The notes beneath the pieces are model-generated. The model was not told where the DNA came from and did no database searches. It saw only the letters and a program-made list of their open reading frames with translations. A program made the position numbers and the translations under genes. From Candidatus Borkfalkia ceftriaxoniphila (lineage in GTDB: Bacteria; Bacillota; Clostridia; Christensenellales; Borkfalkiaceae), in assembly GCF_004134775.1 (NCBI RefSeq), contig NZ_SDOZ01000002.1:62001-126000 (forward strand): a stretch of 64,000 bases of DNA, read 5' to 3'. Shown piece after piece: positions 37,848 to 47,028 of the stretch (position 1 is its first letter; each line of letters begins with the position of its first letter).

Positions 37848-40103
37848 TCATCGCACGCCCGATCTCCACGGGTTCGCGGTATACTTACCCAATGCGTTTT
37901 TCAACGCGTTTTCATCGCCGCAAAATTGAAAATACGCTCGTTTTTTCGCGGAAGGAAGCGCCGTGAAATCGTATAATTTCGACGGTACGTCTTTTGCGCA
38001 TACCATGGGCGCACAGTTGTATAATTCAAATCGGCAGACGCTGTTTTCATAGCGCCTGAGCGGGAATTCCCGCCCCGCCTCGTCCGCCAGAACATAGCAG
38101 TTTTTCTTGTCGCAATTCCTGCATGTTTTGGAAAAAAGACAGTGCCCCAGATCCATCGCCTTTACATTGCCCCCGAAAGCATAGAACGCGCCGCGGCAAA
38201 ACAAATTTTCCGCTTCTTTCAAAGAAATTTCCTTTGAAACGCAAAAATTCTCAACGCCCTCGCTCTTTAAAACGGATATGTCGGCACGGTTGAAAATATT
38301 GAAACCCGTGCCCGCAAAGACGGGCAAATCAAGTTCTTTTCCGAGTTCTAACCCGAACGCGCCTTCGCAGTATAGCCCTTGAAATAAAGGCGCACAATTT
38401 CGTATCGCGATCAGATCGTCGTTCAGCGTATAAGCAGGAACATACAGCAATATATGCGTGACATAGTACTTTGCATAAGTTATATTTTGCTTGATATCGT
38501 CGATATTTTTGTAATTATTCGGTTTCAAAACGAAAATATCGGGAGGATATTCGGCATAGGCTTTTTCATCGAAAAAAGTATCGAGAACAGCCGTAGAAGA
38601 TTTCACTCCCCCTTTTGTTTCCCCGACCGAAAGCGGCTCGTAATGAATTTTTTGATTTTTCAGTTTTGTCAGCAATTCGTACAGCGCCTGATAAAAAGCG
38701 CGGCGAAAAGCGTTTAACTGCGAGCGGACGACAAACACGTTTTCCCCGATATTCACAGCGCCGAAATCAATTGAAAAAGGATAGGCGTCGGTTTTGGAAA
38801 AACAAGCGCGGACATCATTTTCCGAAAGCGAGGAACTGAGCGCAATTTGGGCACAAAATTCCGATTCGAGAGAAAAAGAAGCAAAGTCCCCTTTTGCCGT
38901 CACGCGCAGTTTTTCGCCTGAGCGCGCCTCGATATCGATCAGGATTTTTCGTTTCCGCACTCCAAAATCCTGCTCGCAGAGGGAGGTATCGCTCGTAACG
39001 TGCAGCGCGTCTCCCTCGCGGAAACGTTCGGAAGAAGGGAGATAAAACCCGTTCTTTTCGCACGGAAAATTTTCCGAATAGACAAAGCCCCCGACCTCGT
39101 TTTTCCCGCCGCGGATGACCTTGAAGCCATCCCCTTTCCGAGGAACGAACGAGGTTTCGGCAAAGAGCCTTTTGCCCCGCGCGCGGAGCACGCCGATCCT
39201 TTCCCCGAGATGATTTTGCACGTCGCGGGAAAGGAGGTCTTTCGCCTGACCGTACAAGTAACCCTTCGTATAATCGCCGCGATTGAACGCGCGTTTCATG
39301 CGGGAAAAATCCTCCCGAAGGCGCGGCGAATTTTCCGACAGAACGTCTTTATAATAGGTCACGGCGGCGCGCACGTATTCGGGCGAACGCATACGCCCTT
39401 CGATTTTAAAGGAAGATACGCCCGCTTCGATGAGCGCGCTCAAATTTTCCGCCGCGCACAGATCGGAAAGAGAGAGCGCATAGGCGTAGGAATCGAACCC
39501 CTCTCGGTCGATTTTGTACTTTTGGCGGCACGGCTGTTTACAGGCGCCGCGGTTGCCGCTGTTGCCCCCCGCCAGGGCGGACATATAGCATTGGCCCGAG
39601 AAACAGGTGCACAGCGCGCCCTGCACGAACACTTCCGTCTCGATCATCGAGGCGATCTCTTTCACGTCTTTCAAGGGCGTTTCCCGCGCTAAAATAACGC
39701 GCGAAAAGCCGTACCGCTTGGCGAGCCGCGCGCCGAATATATTGCAGACGCCCGCCTGCGTGGAAAGGTGCAGCGTGATTGCGGAATAGCGATCTTTGAT
39801 CAGTTTGCCCAGAAAAATATCCTGCATGATGATCGCATCCGCGCCGCTGTTATGCGCCGCAACGAGCGCGGAAACAAAAGATTCCATTTCGACGTCCTTG
39901 ACGAGCGTATTCATCGCCACATAGACGCGCACGTGCAGCGCATGCGCGTGATCGATATATTTTTTTAAATTGTCGGGGCAAAAATTTTCGGCGCTTTGAC
40001 GGGCGGAAAAACTCGATAAACCGAGATAGACCGCGTCCGCACCCGCGTCGATCGCCGCATAAAACGACTTTTCATCCCCTGCCGGTGCAAGGATTTCACA
40101 CAT
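37848..40103 (-). CDS. Peptidase U32 family protein with long C-terminal extension
   Basis: The 751-residue protein starts with the U32 signature MCEILAPAGDEKSFYAAID and GADAVYLG, and has a cysteine set (GALCTCFSGQCYMSA, NRGACKQPCRQKY near residue 185) that binds an iron-sulfur cluster in RlhA/TrhP-type members. The C-terminal half includes a second cysteine cluster (CLFSKTCRNCDKKNC near residue 690). Characterised relatives hydroxylate rRNA or tRNA rather than cut protein. A TACAAT -10 box ends only six bases before the ATG and there is no ribosome binding site, so the message may be leaderless. Confidence 0.9.
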   Translation of the reverse strand: MCEILAPAGDEKSFYAAIDAGADAVYLGLSSFSARQSAENFCPDNLKKYIDHAHALHVRVYVAMNTLVKDVEMESFVSALVAAHNSGADAIIMQDIFLGKLIKDRYSAITLHLSTQAGVCNIFGARLAKRYGFSRVILARETPLKDVKEIASMIETEVFVQGALCTCFSGQCYMSALAGGNSGNRGACKQPCRQKYKIDREGFDSYAYALSLSDLCAAENLSALIEAGVSSFKIEGRMRSPEYVRAAVTYYKDVLSENSPRLREDFSRMKRAFNRGDYTKGYLYGQAKDLLSRDVQNHLGERIGVLRARGKRLFAETSFVPRKGDGFKVIRGGKNEVGGFVYSENFPCEKNGFYLPSSERFREGDALHVTSDTSLCEQDFGVRKRKILIDIEARSGEKLRVTAKGDFASFSLESEFCAQIALSSSLSENDVRACFSKTDAYPFSIDFGAVNIGENVFVVRSQLNAFRRAFYQALYELLTKLKNQKIHYEPLSVGETKGGVKSSTAVLDTFFDEKAYAEYPPDIFVLKPNNYKNIDDIKQNITYAKYYVTHILLYVPAYTLNDDLIAIRNCAPLFQGLYCEGAFGLELGKELDLPVFAGTGFNIFNRADISVLKSEGVENFCVSKEISLKEAENLFCRGAFYAFGGNVKAMDLGHCLFSKTCRNCDKKNCYVLADEAGREFPLRRYENSVCRFELYNCAPMVCAKDVPSKLYDFTALPSAKKRAYFQFCGDENALKNALGKYTANPWRSGVR

Positions 40104-40109
40104 ACCGAT

Positions 40110-40115
40110 ATTGTA
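40110..40115 (-). promoter_or_regulatory. -10 element immediately before the U32 start codon
   Basis: TACAAT on the minus strand, with a weak TTTCCA-type -35 about 17 bases upstream. Predicted transcription start coincides with the ATG at 40103. Confidence 0.45.
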
Positions 40116-40144
40116 TCATGTTTTTCGTTTTTTGGAAAGAGAAA

Positions 40145-40167
40145 GCGCGCAATTTTTCATTGCGCGC
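40145..40167 (-). terminator. Terminator after pheT
   Basis: Arms GCGCGCAAT and ATTGCGCGC enclose five bases, followed on the minus strand by TTTCTCTTT, 16 bases past the pheT stop. Confidence 0.8.
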
Positions 40168-40183
40168 CGTAAGTTTTGTGTTT

Positions 40184-42571
40184 TCAGCGTAATTCCACGG
40201 ACAATTTTTCGGAGAGCGCCCGCAAGATCCTTTTGATCTGCGCGTCCGCGTCTTCGGGCTTGATCGCCTTGTCGGCAGGCGTGAGAGTCAGCGAGAACGC
40301 CATACTCTTTTTCCCTTCTCCTACCTGTGCGCCGCGGTACACGTCGAAAAGTTTCACCGCAGTCACATATTTCGAAGCCTCGAAAATCACTTTTTCGATC
40401 TCGGCGCAGGTCAGTTTTTCCTCGGCGACGAGCGCCAGATCGCGCTGGACTTCGGGGAATTTCGGCAACTGTTTATATTTGATCGCGCCGCCGAGCAGTT
40501 CGGAAAGCGCCGCATAATCCAGTTCGCCCACATATACGTTCGTTTCGACGACGAGGCTCTCCGCAACGTCGGGAGCGAGTTCTCCGAGATATCCGACGGC
40601 TTTGCCGTTGACTAAGATCTCCGCGCTCTTTCCCGGATGCAGATAGGCGATATCGGCGGGCGCGTAGTCGAATTTCAGACCGAATTCGGAGGCGATCAGT
40701 TCGAACACGCCTTTTGCCGTAAAGAAAGTTTCTTTCTCGCCGAACACTGCCGTACAGAGCGTCTTGTCCTCTTTCGCCATTTCGGTGAGCGGCAAAGATT
40801 CGGCGCGGTACACGCTCGCAAGTTCGAAGAGCCGCCCCGCCGTGTTTCCGCGGCGCAGATTCCTTACGACGGTATTGACGAGCGACGGCGCCAACGTCGT
40901 ACGCATGAGACTCATATCCTCGCCGATGGGATTCTTGATTTTTATGGCTCGCTGCGTCTGCTCCGATATTTTCAGCATGGCGTAATCTTTAGGCGATATA
41001 AAGGAGTAGTTGACCGTTTCCGAATAGCCTTGCGTGCGCAGGAGATTTTTGACGCGCAATTCGCGCTTTTGCCCGTCGCTGTAACCGCCGTCGGTGACCG
41101 ACGCGTTTTTCAGAAAAGTCGATTCGATATGCTCGTAGCCGTACATACGGATGACTTCTTCGGCAAGGTCGGGATAATCCTCGATGTCCTCGCGGTATGC
41201 GGGCGAGGTAACATCCGCGTCGTCGCCCTGACAGCGGACGTTGAAGTTGAGCCTTGTCAGAATATCGACGATCTCTTTTTTGGGAACTTCGATGCCCAGG
41301 ACCGCGCAGATCTTGCTGAGTTTGGTATGAATGGTCAGAGGTTCGGGATGCGACGCCTCGATATCGTAACGGTCGCAGGCGATCTTGCCGCAGCCGAGCG
41401 TTTGGATCAAATTGAGAGCGCGGTTGATGGCGATGCCCGTCGTGTAGGCGTCGACGCCCTTTTCGTAGCGCGCGGAAGAATCGCTCTTCTGCCCGAGCGC
41501 GCGCGAAGTTCTGCGCACGTTGTCGCGCAAGAATTTGGCGCATTCGAACAGCACTTCGGCGGTGTCGTCGCTGATGCCGCTGTTCAGTCCGCCCATGATC
41601 CCCGCCAAAGCCACGGGCTTCACCCCGTCGCTGATGACCAGATTGTCGGGCGTGAGTTCGAATTCCTTTTCGTCGAGCGTGACGATCTTTTCGCCCGTCG
41701 CGGCGCGACGCACGACGATCTTACTCCCCGTCACGTGCGACAGATCGAAGGCGTGCATGGGCTGTCCGAGTTCCCAAAGGACGAAATTCGTAATGTCTAC
41801 CACGTTATTGATGGAATGCAGCCCGCACAGGGCCAAGCGCCTTTTCATCCACAGGGGCGAACTTTCGATTTTCAGATCGCGCACGTAATGCGCGATATAG
41901 CGCGGGCACAGATCGGGCGCCGCGACTTCGACCATTACGCGCCCGCTGGTCGCGAACGTTTCCACGTCGTACGTAAGTTCCACGGGTTTCAACGGCTTTT
42001 TGAGAACGGCCGCGACTTCGCGCGCGATACCGTACACGCTCTGGCAGTCGGGACGGTTCGCCGTCACCGAAATATCGAAAATATAATCGTCGATCCCCAC
42101 CACTTCTTTGATATCCGTACCGACGGGAATATCTTCCTGCAAGATGAGGATGCCGTTCACTTCCGCGCCCGGGTAATAATCGTCGGTAATGCCGAGTTCC
42201 TCGCCCGAACACAGCATACCGCACGATTCCACGCCGCGCAGTTTGCCTTTTTTGATCTTGACGCCGCCGTGTAAAGACGAGCCGTCGAGCGCCACGGGTA
42301 CCAGATCGCCCGCCGCCACGTTATCCGCGCCCGTCACAATCTGAATATCTTCGCCGTATTCGCCGCAATCGATCCTGCAAATTTTCAATTTGTCCGCGTC
42401 GGGATGTTTTTCCACAGATTTGATGAGTCCGACCACGCAGCGGTCGATCTCCTTGCCGACGTATATGAGTTCTTCCACCTCGAACCCGCAGGAAAACAGT
42501 TTTTCCTGCAACTCTTCGGCGGAAATATCGATATCCACATAATCCTTTAACCAACTGAAAGGTACTTTCAT
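40184..42571 (-). CDS. pheT: Phenylalanyl-tRNA synthetase beta subunit
   Basis: The 795-residue beta subunit is full length. It has an N-terminal tRNA-binding EMAP-like domain (VVGLIKSVEKHPDADKLKICRID near residue 45), B3/B4 editing domains, B5, the central catalytic-like domain (YEKGVDAYT, RMYGYEHIEST), and a C-terminal ferredoxin-like anticodon-binding domain (LPKFPEVQRDLALV). The start MKVPFSWLKDYVD at 42571 is preferred: GAGGAGG lies just upstream, and a longer frame adds six residues. It follows pheS by 14 bases. Confidence 0.97.
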   Translation of the reverse strand: MKVPFSWLKDYVDIDISAEELQEKLFSCGFEVEELIYVGKEIDRCVVGLIKSVEKHPDADKLKICRIDCGEYGEDIQIVTGADNVAAGDLVPVALDGSSLHGGVKIKKGKLRGVESCGMLCSGEELGITDDYYPGAEVNGILILQEDIPVGTDIKEVVGIDDYIFDISVTANRPDCQSVYGIAREVAAVLKKPLKPVELTYDVETFATSGRVMVEVAAPDLCPRYIAHYVRDLKIESSPLWMKRRLALCGLHSINNVVDITNFVLWELGQPMHAFDLSHVTGSKIVVRRAATGEKIVTLDEKEFELTPDNLVISDGVKPVALAGIMGGLNSGISDDTAEVLFECAKFLRDNVRRTSRALGQKSDSSARYEKGVDAYTTGIAINRALNLIQTLGCGKIACDRYDIEASHPEPLTIHTKLSKICAVLGIEVPKKEIVDILTRLNFNVRCQGDDADVTSPAYREDIEDYPDLAEEVIRMYGYEHIESTFLKNASVTDGGYSDGQKRELRVKNLLRTQGYSETVNYSFISPKDYAMLKISEQTQRAIKIKNPIGEDMSLMRTTLAPSLVNTVVRNLRRGNTAGRLFELASVYRAESLPLTEMAKEDKTLCTAVFGEKETFFTAKGVFELIASEFGLKFDYAPADIAYLHPGKSAEILVNGKAVGYLGELAPDVAESLVVETNVYVGELDYAALSELLGGAIKYKQLPKFPEVQRDLALVAEEKLTCAEIEKVIFEASKYVTAVKLFDVYRGAQVGEGKKSMAFSLTLTPADKAIKPEDADAQIKRILRALSEKLSVELR

Positions 42572-42585
42572 TTTGCTCCTCCTCG

Positions 42586-43608
42586 TCAATCCTTGAACTG
42601 TTTTAAGAAACGCACGTCGTTTTCAAAGAGCAGACGGATGTCGTTGATGCCGTATTTGATCATAGCGATTCGCTCGATGCCCATGCCGAAAGCAAGGCCC
42701 GAATACACGTCGGGATCGACGCCGCAGTTTTCCAGCACGCGGCGGTTGACGATGCCCGCGCCCAGAATTTCGATCCAGCCCGTGCCCTTGCAGAGGCGGC
42801 AGCCCTTGCCGTGACAGTCGCAGCAGGACACGTCCACTTCCACGCTCGGTTCGGTGAACGGGAAATACGAAGGGCGAAGGCGCGTCTTGGTTTCCGAAGA
42901 GAACATTTTGCGCGCGAATTCGTCCAACAGCCCTTTCAGATCGCACAGAGTGATATTTTTATCGACGACGAGCCCCTCCATCTGGTGGAACATGGGCGAA
43001 TGCGTCGCGTCGCTGTCCGAACGGTACACCCTGCCGGGGCTTAACACCTTGATGGGCGGCGCTTTTTTCTCCATGACGCGGATCTGCCCCGAAGAGGTCT
43101 GCGAGCGCAGAAGGAATTCTTCCGTGATAAAGAAAGTATCCTGCATATCGCGCGCGGGGTGATCCGCGGGGATATTCAGCGCCTGAAAATTATAGTAGTC
43201 CTTTTCGATCTCGGGGCCTTCGAAAATTTCAAATCCCATGCCCGCGAAAATATCCACGAGTTCGCGCCTGACCATGCTGATGGGATGTTCGGTGCCGTAG
43301 GCGGAGAACGCCGCGGGCATCGTGACGTCGATCTTTTCGCTGGCGTATTTGTCTTCGAGTTCCGCCTTTTTCAGCTCTTCCTCGCGCGCGGCAAACGCCT
43401 CTTCCGCCCATTCGCGCGCGCTGTTGATCACCTTGCCCATTTCGGGGCGCTCTTCGGGCGGCAGATCGCGCATGCCCTTCAAGAGCGCGGTGATCTCGCC
43501 CGTCTTGCCCAAAAATTTCATCTTCAATTCAAAGAGTGATTTTCTGAGGCTGACGGACGCGAGCCCCTCTTCGATCTGCTGTCTGATCTGCTGGATTTTT
43601 TCTTTCAT
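42586..43608 (-). CDS. pheS: Phenylalanyl-tRNA synthetase alpha subunit
   Basis: The 340-residue alpha subunit has an N-terminal coiled coil and the class II core: motif 1 around [21 protein letters not shown], motif 2 with [16 protein letters not shown], and motif 3 [17 protein letters not shown]. The ATG at 43608 has GGAGGAGATTTT before it; the open frame extends 34 codons upstream through the leader, which is not coding. Expression is controlled by the T-box leader upstream. Confidence 0.97.
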   Translation of the reverse strand: MKEKIQQIRQQIEEGLASVSLRKSLFELKMKFLGKTGEITALLKGMRDLPPEERPEMGKVINSAREWAEEAFAAREEELKKAELEDKYASEKIDVTMPAAFSAYGTEHPISMVRRELVDIFAGMGFEIFEGPEIEKDYYNFQALNIPADHPARDMQDTFFITEEFLLRSQTSSGQIRVMEKKAPPIKVLSPGRVYRSDSDATHSPMFHQMEGLVVDKNITLCDLKGLLDEFARKMFSSETKTRLRPSYFPFTEPSVEVDVSCCDCHGKGCRLCKGTGWIEILGAGIVNRRVLENCGVDPDVYSGLAFGMGIERIAMIKYGINDIRLLFENDVRFLKQFKD

Positions 43609-43619
43609 AAAATCTCCTC

Positions 43620-43867
43620 CGATATAAAAAAAGCCCCGTGACTGAAAGTCACAGGGCGTAGAAACGCTGTACCACCTATGTTCGCGGAAAAAATTCCGCC
43701 TCGTTGCCACTTAACGCGTAAGGTCACGGCTCCCGTTACTATGAGTTCGCGGAAACGGCTCGAAAGTGAATACTGCACCTCTCCATGAGAAAACTTTTCA
43801 GCCGACGGGTTTTCCTCTCTTGCAAAGAGCCGCGGTGCATCTGTCTTTGTCTTTGCCTTTTTTATAT
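43620..43867 (-). promoter_or_regulatory. T-box leader of pheST
   Basis: This 250-base leader holds the conserved T-box AGGTGGTACAGCG (minus strand, 43665-43677), which pairs with the free acceptor end of uncharged tRNA, followed by a terminator. Upstream sequence folds into long stems compatible with stem I. A TTC triplet at 43768-43770 followed by A is a candidate phenylalanine specifier; its exact place is inferred. Uncharged tRNA-Phe would favour the antiterminator and turn on pheST. It accounts for the 314-base gap between pheS and yunB. Confidence 0.88.
43626..43657 (-). terminator. Intrinsic terminator of the pheST T-box
   Basis: Arms GCCCCGTGACT and AGTCACAGGGC pair around three bases (one mismatch), followed by seven T residues on the minus strand. 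Confidence 0.88.
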
Positions 43868-43873
43868 ATAGAA

Positions 43874-43902
43874 ATCATACTAAAAAAAAGCAAAAATGTC
43901 AA
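43874..43902 (-). promoter_or_regulatory. pheST promoter
   Basis: TTGACA (43897-43902) and TATGAT (43874-43879) are 17 bases apart on the minus strand, a near-consensus sigma-A promoter that starts just after yunB. Confidence 0.85.
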
Positions 43903-43922
43903 TCGTTTTTTCTGCAATTCTA

Positions 43923-44603
43923 TCAATCGGGCACCAAATCGAAGCCTTCCCCGAAAATATTGCCGTTGAGATAGACGTCGGGTACTTTTCCCACGATCAC
44001 GCTCTCCGCGATGAGTACCTGCGAACTCCCGCCCACCTGCACGGTGCGCGTCGGCAAAATGATGCTCACGCTCGTCTGCACGTCCACGAAAATAGAGTGC
44101 AGCGTCTGATTGATGCCCGCAGAGGTAAACTTGGAAGAGAACTTGCAAAGGACGTTGCCGATGGGCACGATCTTTACGTTGACGCGTGGCCCCGTGCCCG
44201 CCAAAATTTCTATTCCCGAAAAGGCGCCGAGCGGGATCCGCACGCCGCCCGCGCTGAGTTCGGACAGGTTTTTCTGCGCGACGGAGGCAGTCCTTCTCGC
44301 AAGCGAATTGATCTTTAAAGAATCGGAGGTGATCGCCACGATATCGCCCGCATTGTTGCGTTCGATGGAAACGAGATCTTCGTAAGAAGACGTATTTTCC
44401 ATCGTCTGAAACACGGCGTCGTTGACAGCCGTCGTCGTCATCGCCTGTACGGTCGCCTCGCTCACGGATACGAGCACGCGGTTGACGTTCGTTTGAAAGA
44501 ACACGATTATAAAGATGAGTATCGCCAAAAGCACGCCGAGAAATATCCAAAGGCGTTTTTTACTGCCCTTTCGTTTATACTTTCTGGTATAGTATTCCGA
44601 CAT
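43923..44603 (-). CDS. yunB: Sporulation protein YunB family
   Basis: The 226-residue product has a basic N-terminus, one membrane segment (LWIFLGVLLAILIFIIVFF), and an extracytoplasmic domain with the YunB pattern: VQAMTTTAVNDAVFQTM, RIPLGAFSGIEILAGTGPRVNVKIVPIG, then QTLHSIFVDVQTSVSIILPT. In B. subtilis yunB belongs to the mother-cell sporulation regulon, so its presence hints at sporulation ability or ancestry. The ATG has a very close TAGGGT and no standard ribosome binding site. Expression may be developmentally controlled; a matching promoter was not identified. Confidence 0.87.
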   Translation of the reverse strand: MSEYYTRKYKRKGSKKRLWIFLGVLLAILIFIIVFFQTNVNRVLVSVSEATVQAMTTTAVNDAVFQTMENTSSYEDLVSIERNNAGDIVAITSDSLKINSLARRTASVAQKNLSELSAGGVRIPLGAFSGIEILAGTGPRVNVKIVPIGNVLCKFSSKFTSAGINQTLHSIFVDVQTSVSIILPTRTVQVGGSSQVLIAESVIVGKVPDVYLNGNIFGEGFDLVPD

Positions 44604-44647
44604 ACCCTATATATATGCGCACACGATCGAAAACTTGCCGCAAAGAG

Positions 44648-44673
44648 AAAAAAGCGGCGTTTCAGGCGCCGCT
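44648..44673 (-). terminator. Terminator of the glycan locus (after the UroD-like gene)
   Basis: Arms AGCGGCG and CGCCGCT with TTTTTCTC following on the minus strand, seven bases past the stop codon. T residues on the other strand make it bidirectional. Confidence 0.85.
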
Positions 44674-44679
44674 CTTTTT

Positions 44680-45777
44680 TTAGTATTCGCATTCCCTGCA
44701 AGCCTTGACGAATTCTTTCAGATTTTCGGGATCTCCGAAAAAGAAATGATCGGACGGACTGCAAATAAAACCGCCGTCGGGTTTCGCCGCAAACAGCCGT
44801 TTCACCTCTTCGCGGATAAATTTCCGATTTCCGCGCTCAAATCCTTCGTTCTGATCGAACCCGCCGATAAAAGCGACGGAATCCCCGATGCGCCTTGCAG
44901 CCTCTTCCATACGGCAATCGCCGCCCATGGAAGAGGGCGTCATGGTTTCAAGCGCGTCCGCCCCGTTTTGCCTGACGAGTTCCAAAAGAGGCATCACTCC
45001 GCCGCAAAGATGATAGACGACAAGCGTTCCCTGGCGGTGCAGCGCCTCGTGACGTATTCTGTCGTAAGGAAGACAAAACTCTTCGTGCATGGCGGGACTG
45101 ATGACGGTACTCGATGCCGCGCCCCCGCCGTTTTCAACGAGGTCGGCGGGGATCTTACCCATGTTTTCAATCGACGCGACCGCCTTATCGCTGATCGTTT
45201 TCAGCGCGTAATGCACCCAATCGGGTTCATCCATCGCCTTATATATAGTGTTTTCCGTACCGATCAGACAGGTAAGGCTCTGCCAGGTACCAGGCTGACC
45301 GTATGCGTGGCACCACGTACGCACGATCCCTTTATCGCCTATCTTATTTTTCGCCTCGATGATCGGGCTCCAATCGGCAGAAACGGGAACGGGGTAAAAT
45401 TCTTTGAACAGTTCGAAATCGTCCTCGTTTTTGATCATAGATTCGGTTTCCCACGAGGTGAAACGATTGCGCGCGCCCTTGATTGTCAGATCGCCCTTGG
45501 GGGTATGATATATTTGAATGAAAGATTCTACGCCGTCCTTATCTTTTCCGAGCGACCGATATTCATACGCCCAGTTTTTAAGAGATTTTTCGTCGAAGAT
45601 CAAATGCGGAAAGGCATAGATCACGGGATCCATTCCGAAATAATCGTATGCCTGATAAGAATCCATGCCGTTTAAGTAAGTATCGAGATAGTACGTCATC
45701 CAACTGTGCACCTGACAGGGAAGCCGATCGGGCTTTTGATTTTTCAAAGCCGTTAAAAAGCGCTCTCGTCCGTTCAT
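44680..45777 (-). CDS. UroD-family protein with zinc-methyltransferase motif
   Basis: The 365-residue TIM-barrel protein belongs to the uroporphyrinogen decarboxylase superfamily. It has the HxC motif (VVYHLCGGV near residue 240) and a third cysteine in GGFICSPSDHFF near residue 340. These three residues bind zinc in MtaA/MtbA-type methyltransferases and are not features of true UroD, so heme synthesis is unlikely. Homologues of this type often sit in sugar or aromatic-ether loci, where a demethylation role has been suggested. It is the last gene of the glycan locus, 21 bases after the esterase, with AAGGAG before its ATG. Substrate unknown. Confidence 0.8.
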   Translation of the reverse strand: MNGRERFLTALKNQKPDRLPCQVHSWMTYYLDTYLNGMDSYQAYDYFGMDPVIYAFPHLIFDEKSLKNWAYEYRSLGKDKDGVESFIQIYHTPKGDLTIKGARNRFTSWETESMIKNEDDFELFKEFYPVPVSADWSPIIEAKNKIGDKGIVRTWCHAYGQPGTWQSLTCLIGTENTIYKAMDEPDWVHYALKTISDKAVASIENMGKIPADLVENGGGAASSTVISPAMHEEFCLPYDRIRHEALHRQGTLVVYHLCGGVMPLLELVRQNGADALETMTPSSMGGDCRMEEAARRIGDSVAFIGGFDQNEGFERGNRKFIREEVKRLFAAKPDGGFICSPSDHFFFGDPENLKEFVKACRECEY

Positions 45778-45798
45778 AAAAACTCCTTTTTCCTGCTG

Positions 45799-47028
45799 TT
45801 AAAAAGTAAACAGACGGGAAGATACGATATTTCCGTTTTCGTCGGTGATTTCGACAAACCCGAACACGGCGGTCTGCGGCACGGCTGTGCGCAAAGTATC
45901 GCCGTCTATGGCGACACTCTCTCGCTCCCATACGTTCATGGCGTCGTGCCAGTATTCGAGCGGATAGGAAGACCAATAAAAATCCGCTTTTGCCGCCCCA
46001 ACGTTTTCCACGCGCAGGCTTATCCCGCCGCTTTGGACTTCGCCCTCGCTCACCCGCAAAAGCCCTTTTTCCGACTTTGTCATTTCGTCGGCAAATACGA
46101 ATATTTCGTGAAGTCCGCTGCCGTCGCCGGGCTGTTGTCCGTGCGTCAGTTTCCCTCGCCAGGAATAAGTATTGCGGCCTTGGTTCAAATCGGCGCATTT
46201 CTGATTACAAGCCAGCGAAAACGCGTGGTCGTTCGCACCCGCGAGCCAGAACATAGGTATTTTGCAATGTTTCATATACACGGAAGGATCGAACCGCTCG
46301 CGGTAAATCGCGAGCGATTCGTCGTCCATCTGAAAGACGCCCGCCAGTTCGCCCGTCACGTCCTCGTGATTATACCCTGCCCCGTAAACGGGAATGCCGA
46401 ATTTAAAGCGCGTATCCACGCCGACCGTAATGCAGGTGAGATACGATCCCCAGGAAATACCTGTGATGCCCACGTTAGTTTTATCCACGGAATCCATGGA
46501 ACGCAGAATATTATGGCACGCAATGATATTCGCCACGCTGATATATTCCCAGGAATTTGCGGGATTTTTCATATCCGCGGGCGTAATGGAGATACGCGGA
46601 CCGCCGCGTTCGTTCAAAGAGGCTTTGTTTGCGCTGTCGGTCATGTTCGCGTCGACGGACAGCGCGATGGCAACGTAGCCGCGGTCCGTCCAAAGTTTTA
46701 CCCAATCACCGTACGCCTGCCCAAGTCCGCCGTGCACAAGCACCATCGCGGGATAGCCGTTTGTCGGCTTTTCCGTTTCCGGAACACCGACAAACGCGAA
46801 TATTTTCGTTGCTTCCCCGTTATATTCCGCGCCTTCGAAATAGATGCCCTTGATATTTTCATTTCCCGCATAGGTATATCCTGCATCCTCCGTTTCGGGC
46901 GTCTGCTTTTCCAACGCCTCGAAATCCCATAAAGAATCCGATTCGGACGTTTTTCCGCCGCAACCGGCAAAACCAATACTGCACAACATGATCATCGCTA
47001 TCAAAAAAACCAGTTTTTTCATTTTCAT
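45799..47028 (-). CDS. Acetyl-xylan-esterase-like alpha/beta-hydrolase lipoprotein
   Basis: The 409-residue product has a signal peptide and lipobox (FAGC at about residue 22), so it is surface-anchored. It is an alpha/beta hydrolase with nucleophile serine in GISWGS near residue 180, oxyanion-side VHGGLG near residue 110, and a likely acid/base pair in GANDHAF near residue 265 and the HGQQPGDG region. The closest families are acetyl xylan esterases and dienelactone-hydrolase-like carbohydrate esterases. The ATG at 47028 overlaps the stop of the preceding giant protein (TAATG) with AAAGG upstream, so translation is coupled. Confidence 0.8.
   Translation of the reverse strand: MKMKKLVFLIAMIMLCSIGFAGCGGKTSESDSLWDFEALEKQTPETEDAGYTYAGNENIKGIYFEGAEYNGEATKIFAFVGVPETEKPTNGYPAMVLVHGGLGQAYGDWVKLWTDRGYVAIALSVDANMTDSANKASLNERGGPRISITPADMKNPANSWEYISVANIIACHNILRSMDSVDKTNVGITGISWGSYLTCITVGVDTRFKFGIPVYGAGYNHEDVTGELAGVFQMDDESLAIYRERFDPSVYMKHCKIPMFWLAGANDHAFSLACNQKCADLNQGRNTYSWRGKLTHGQQPGDGSGLHEIFVFADEMTKSEKGLLRVSEGEVQSGGISLRVENVGAAKADFYWSSYPLEYWHDAMNVWERESVAIDGDTLRTAVPQTAVFGFVEITDENGNIVSSRLFTF

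Noticed and set aside
40637..42274. A 545-residue plus-strand open frame opposite pheT.
   Set aside because: Antisense artefact; the sequence lacks a start signal and any domain.
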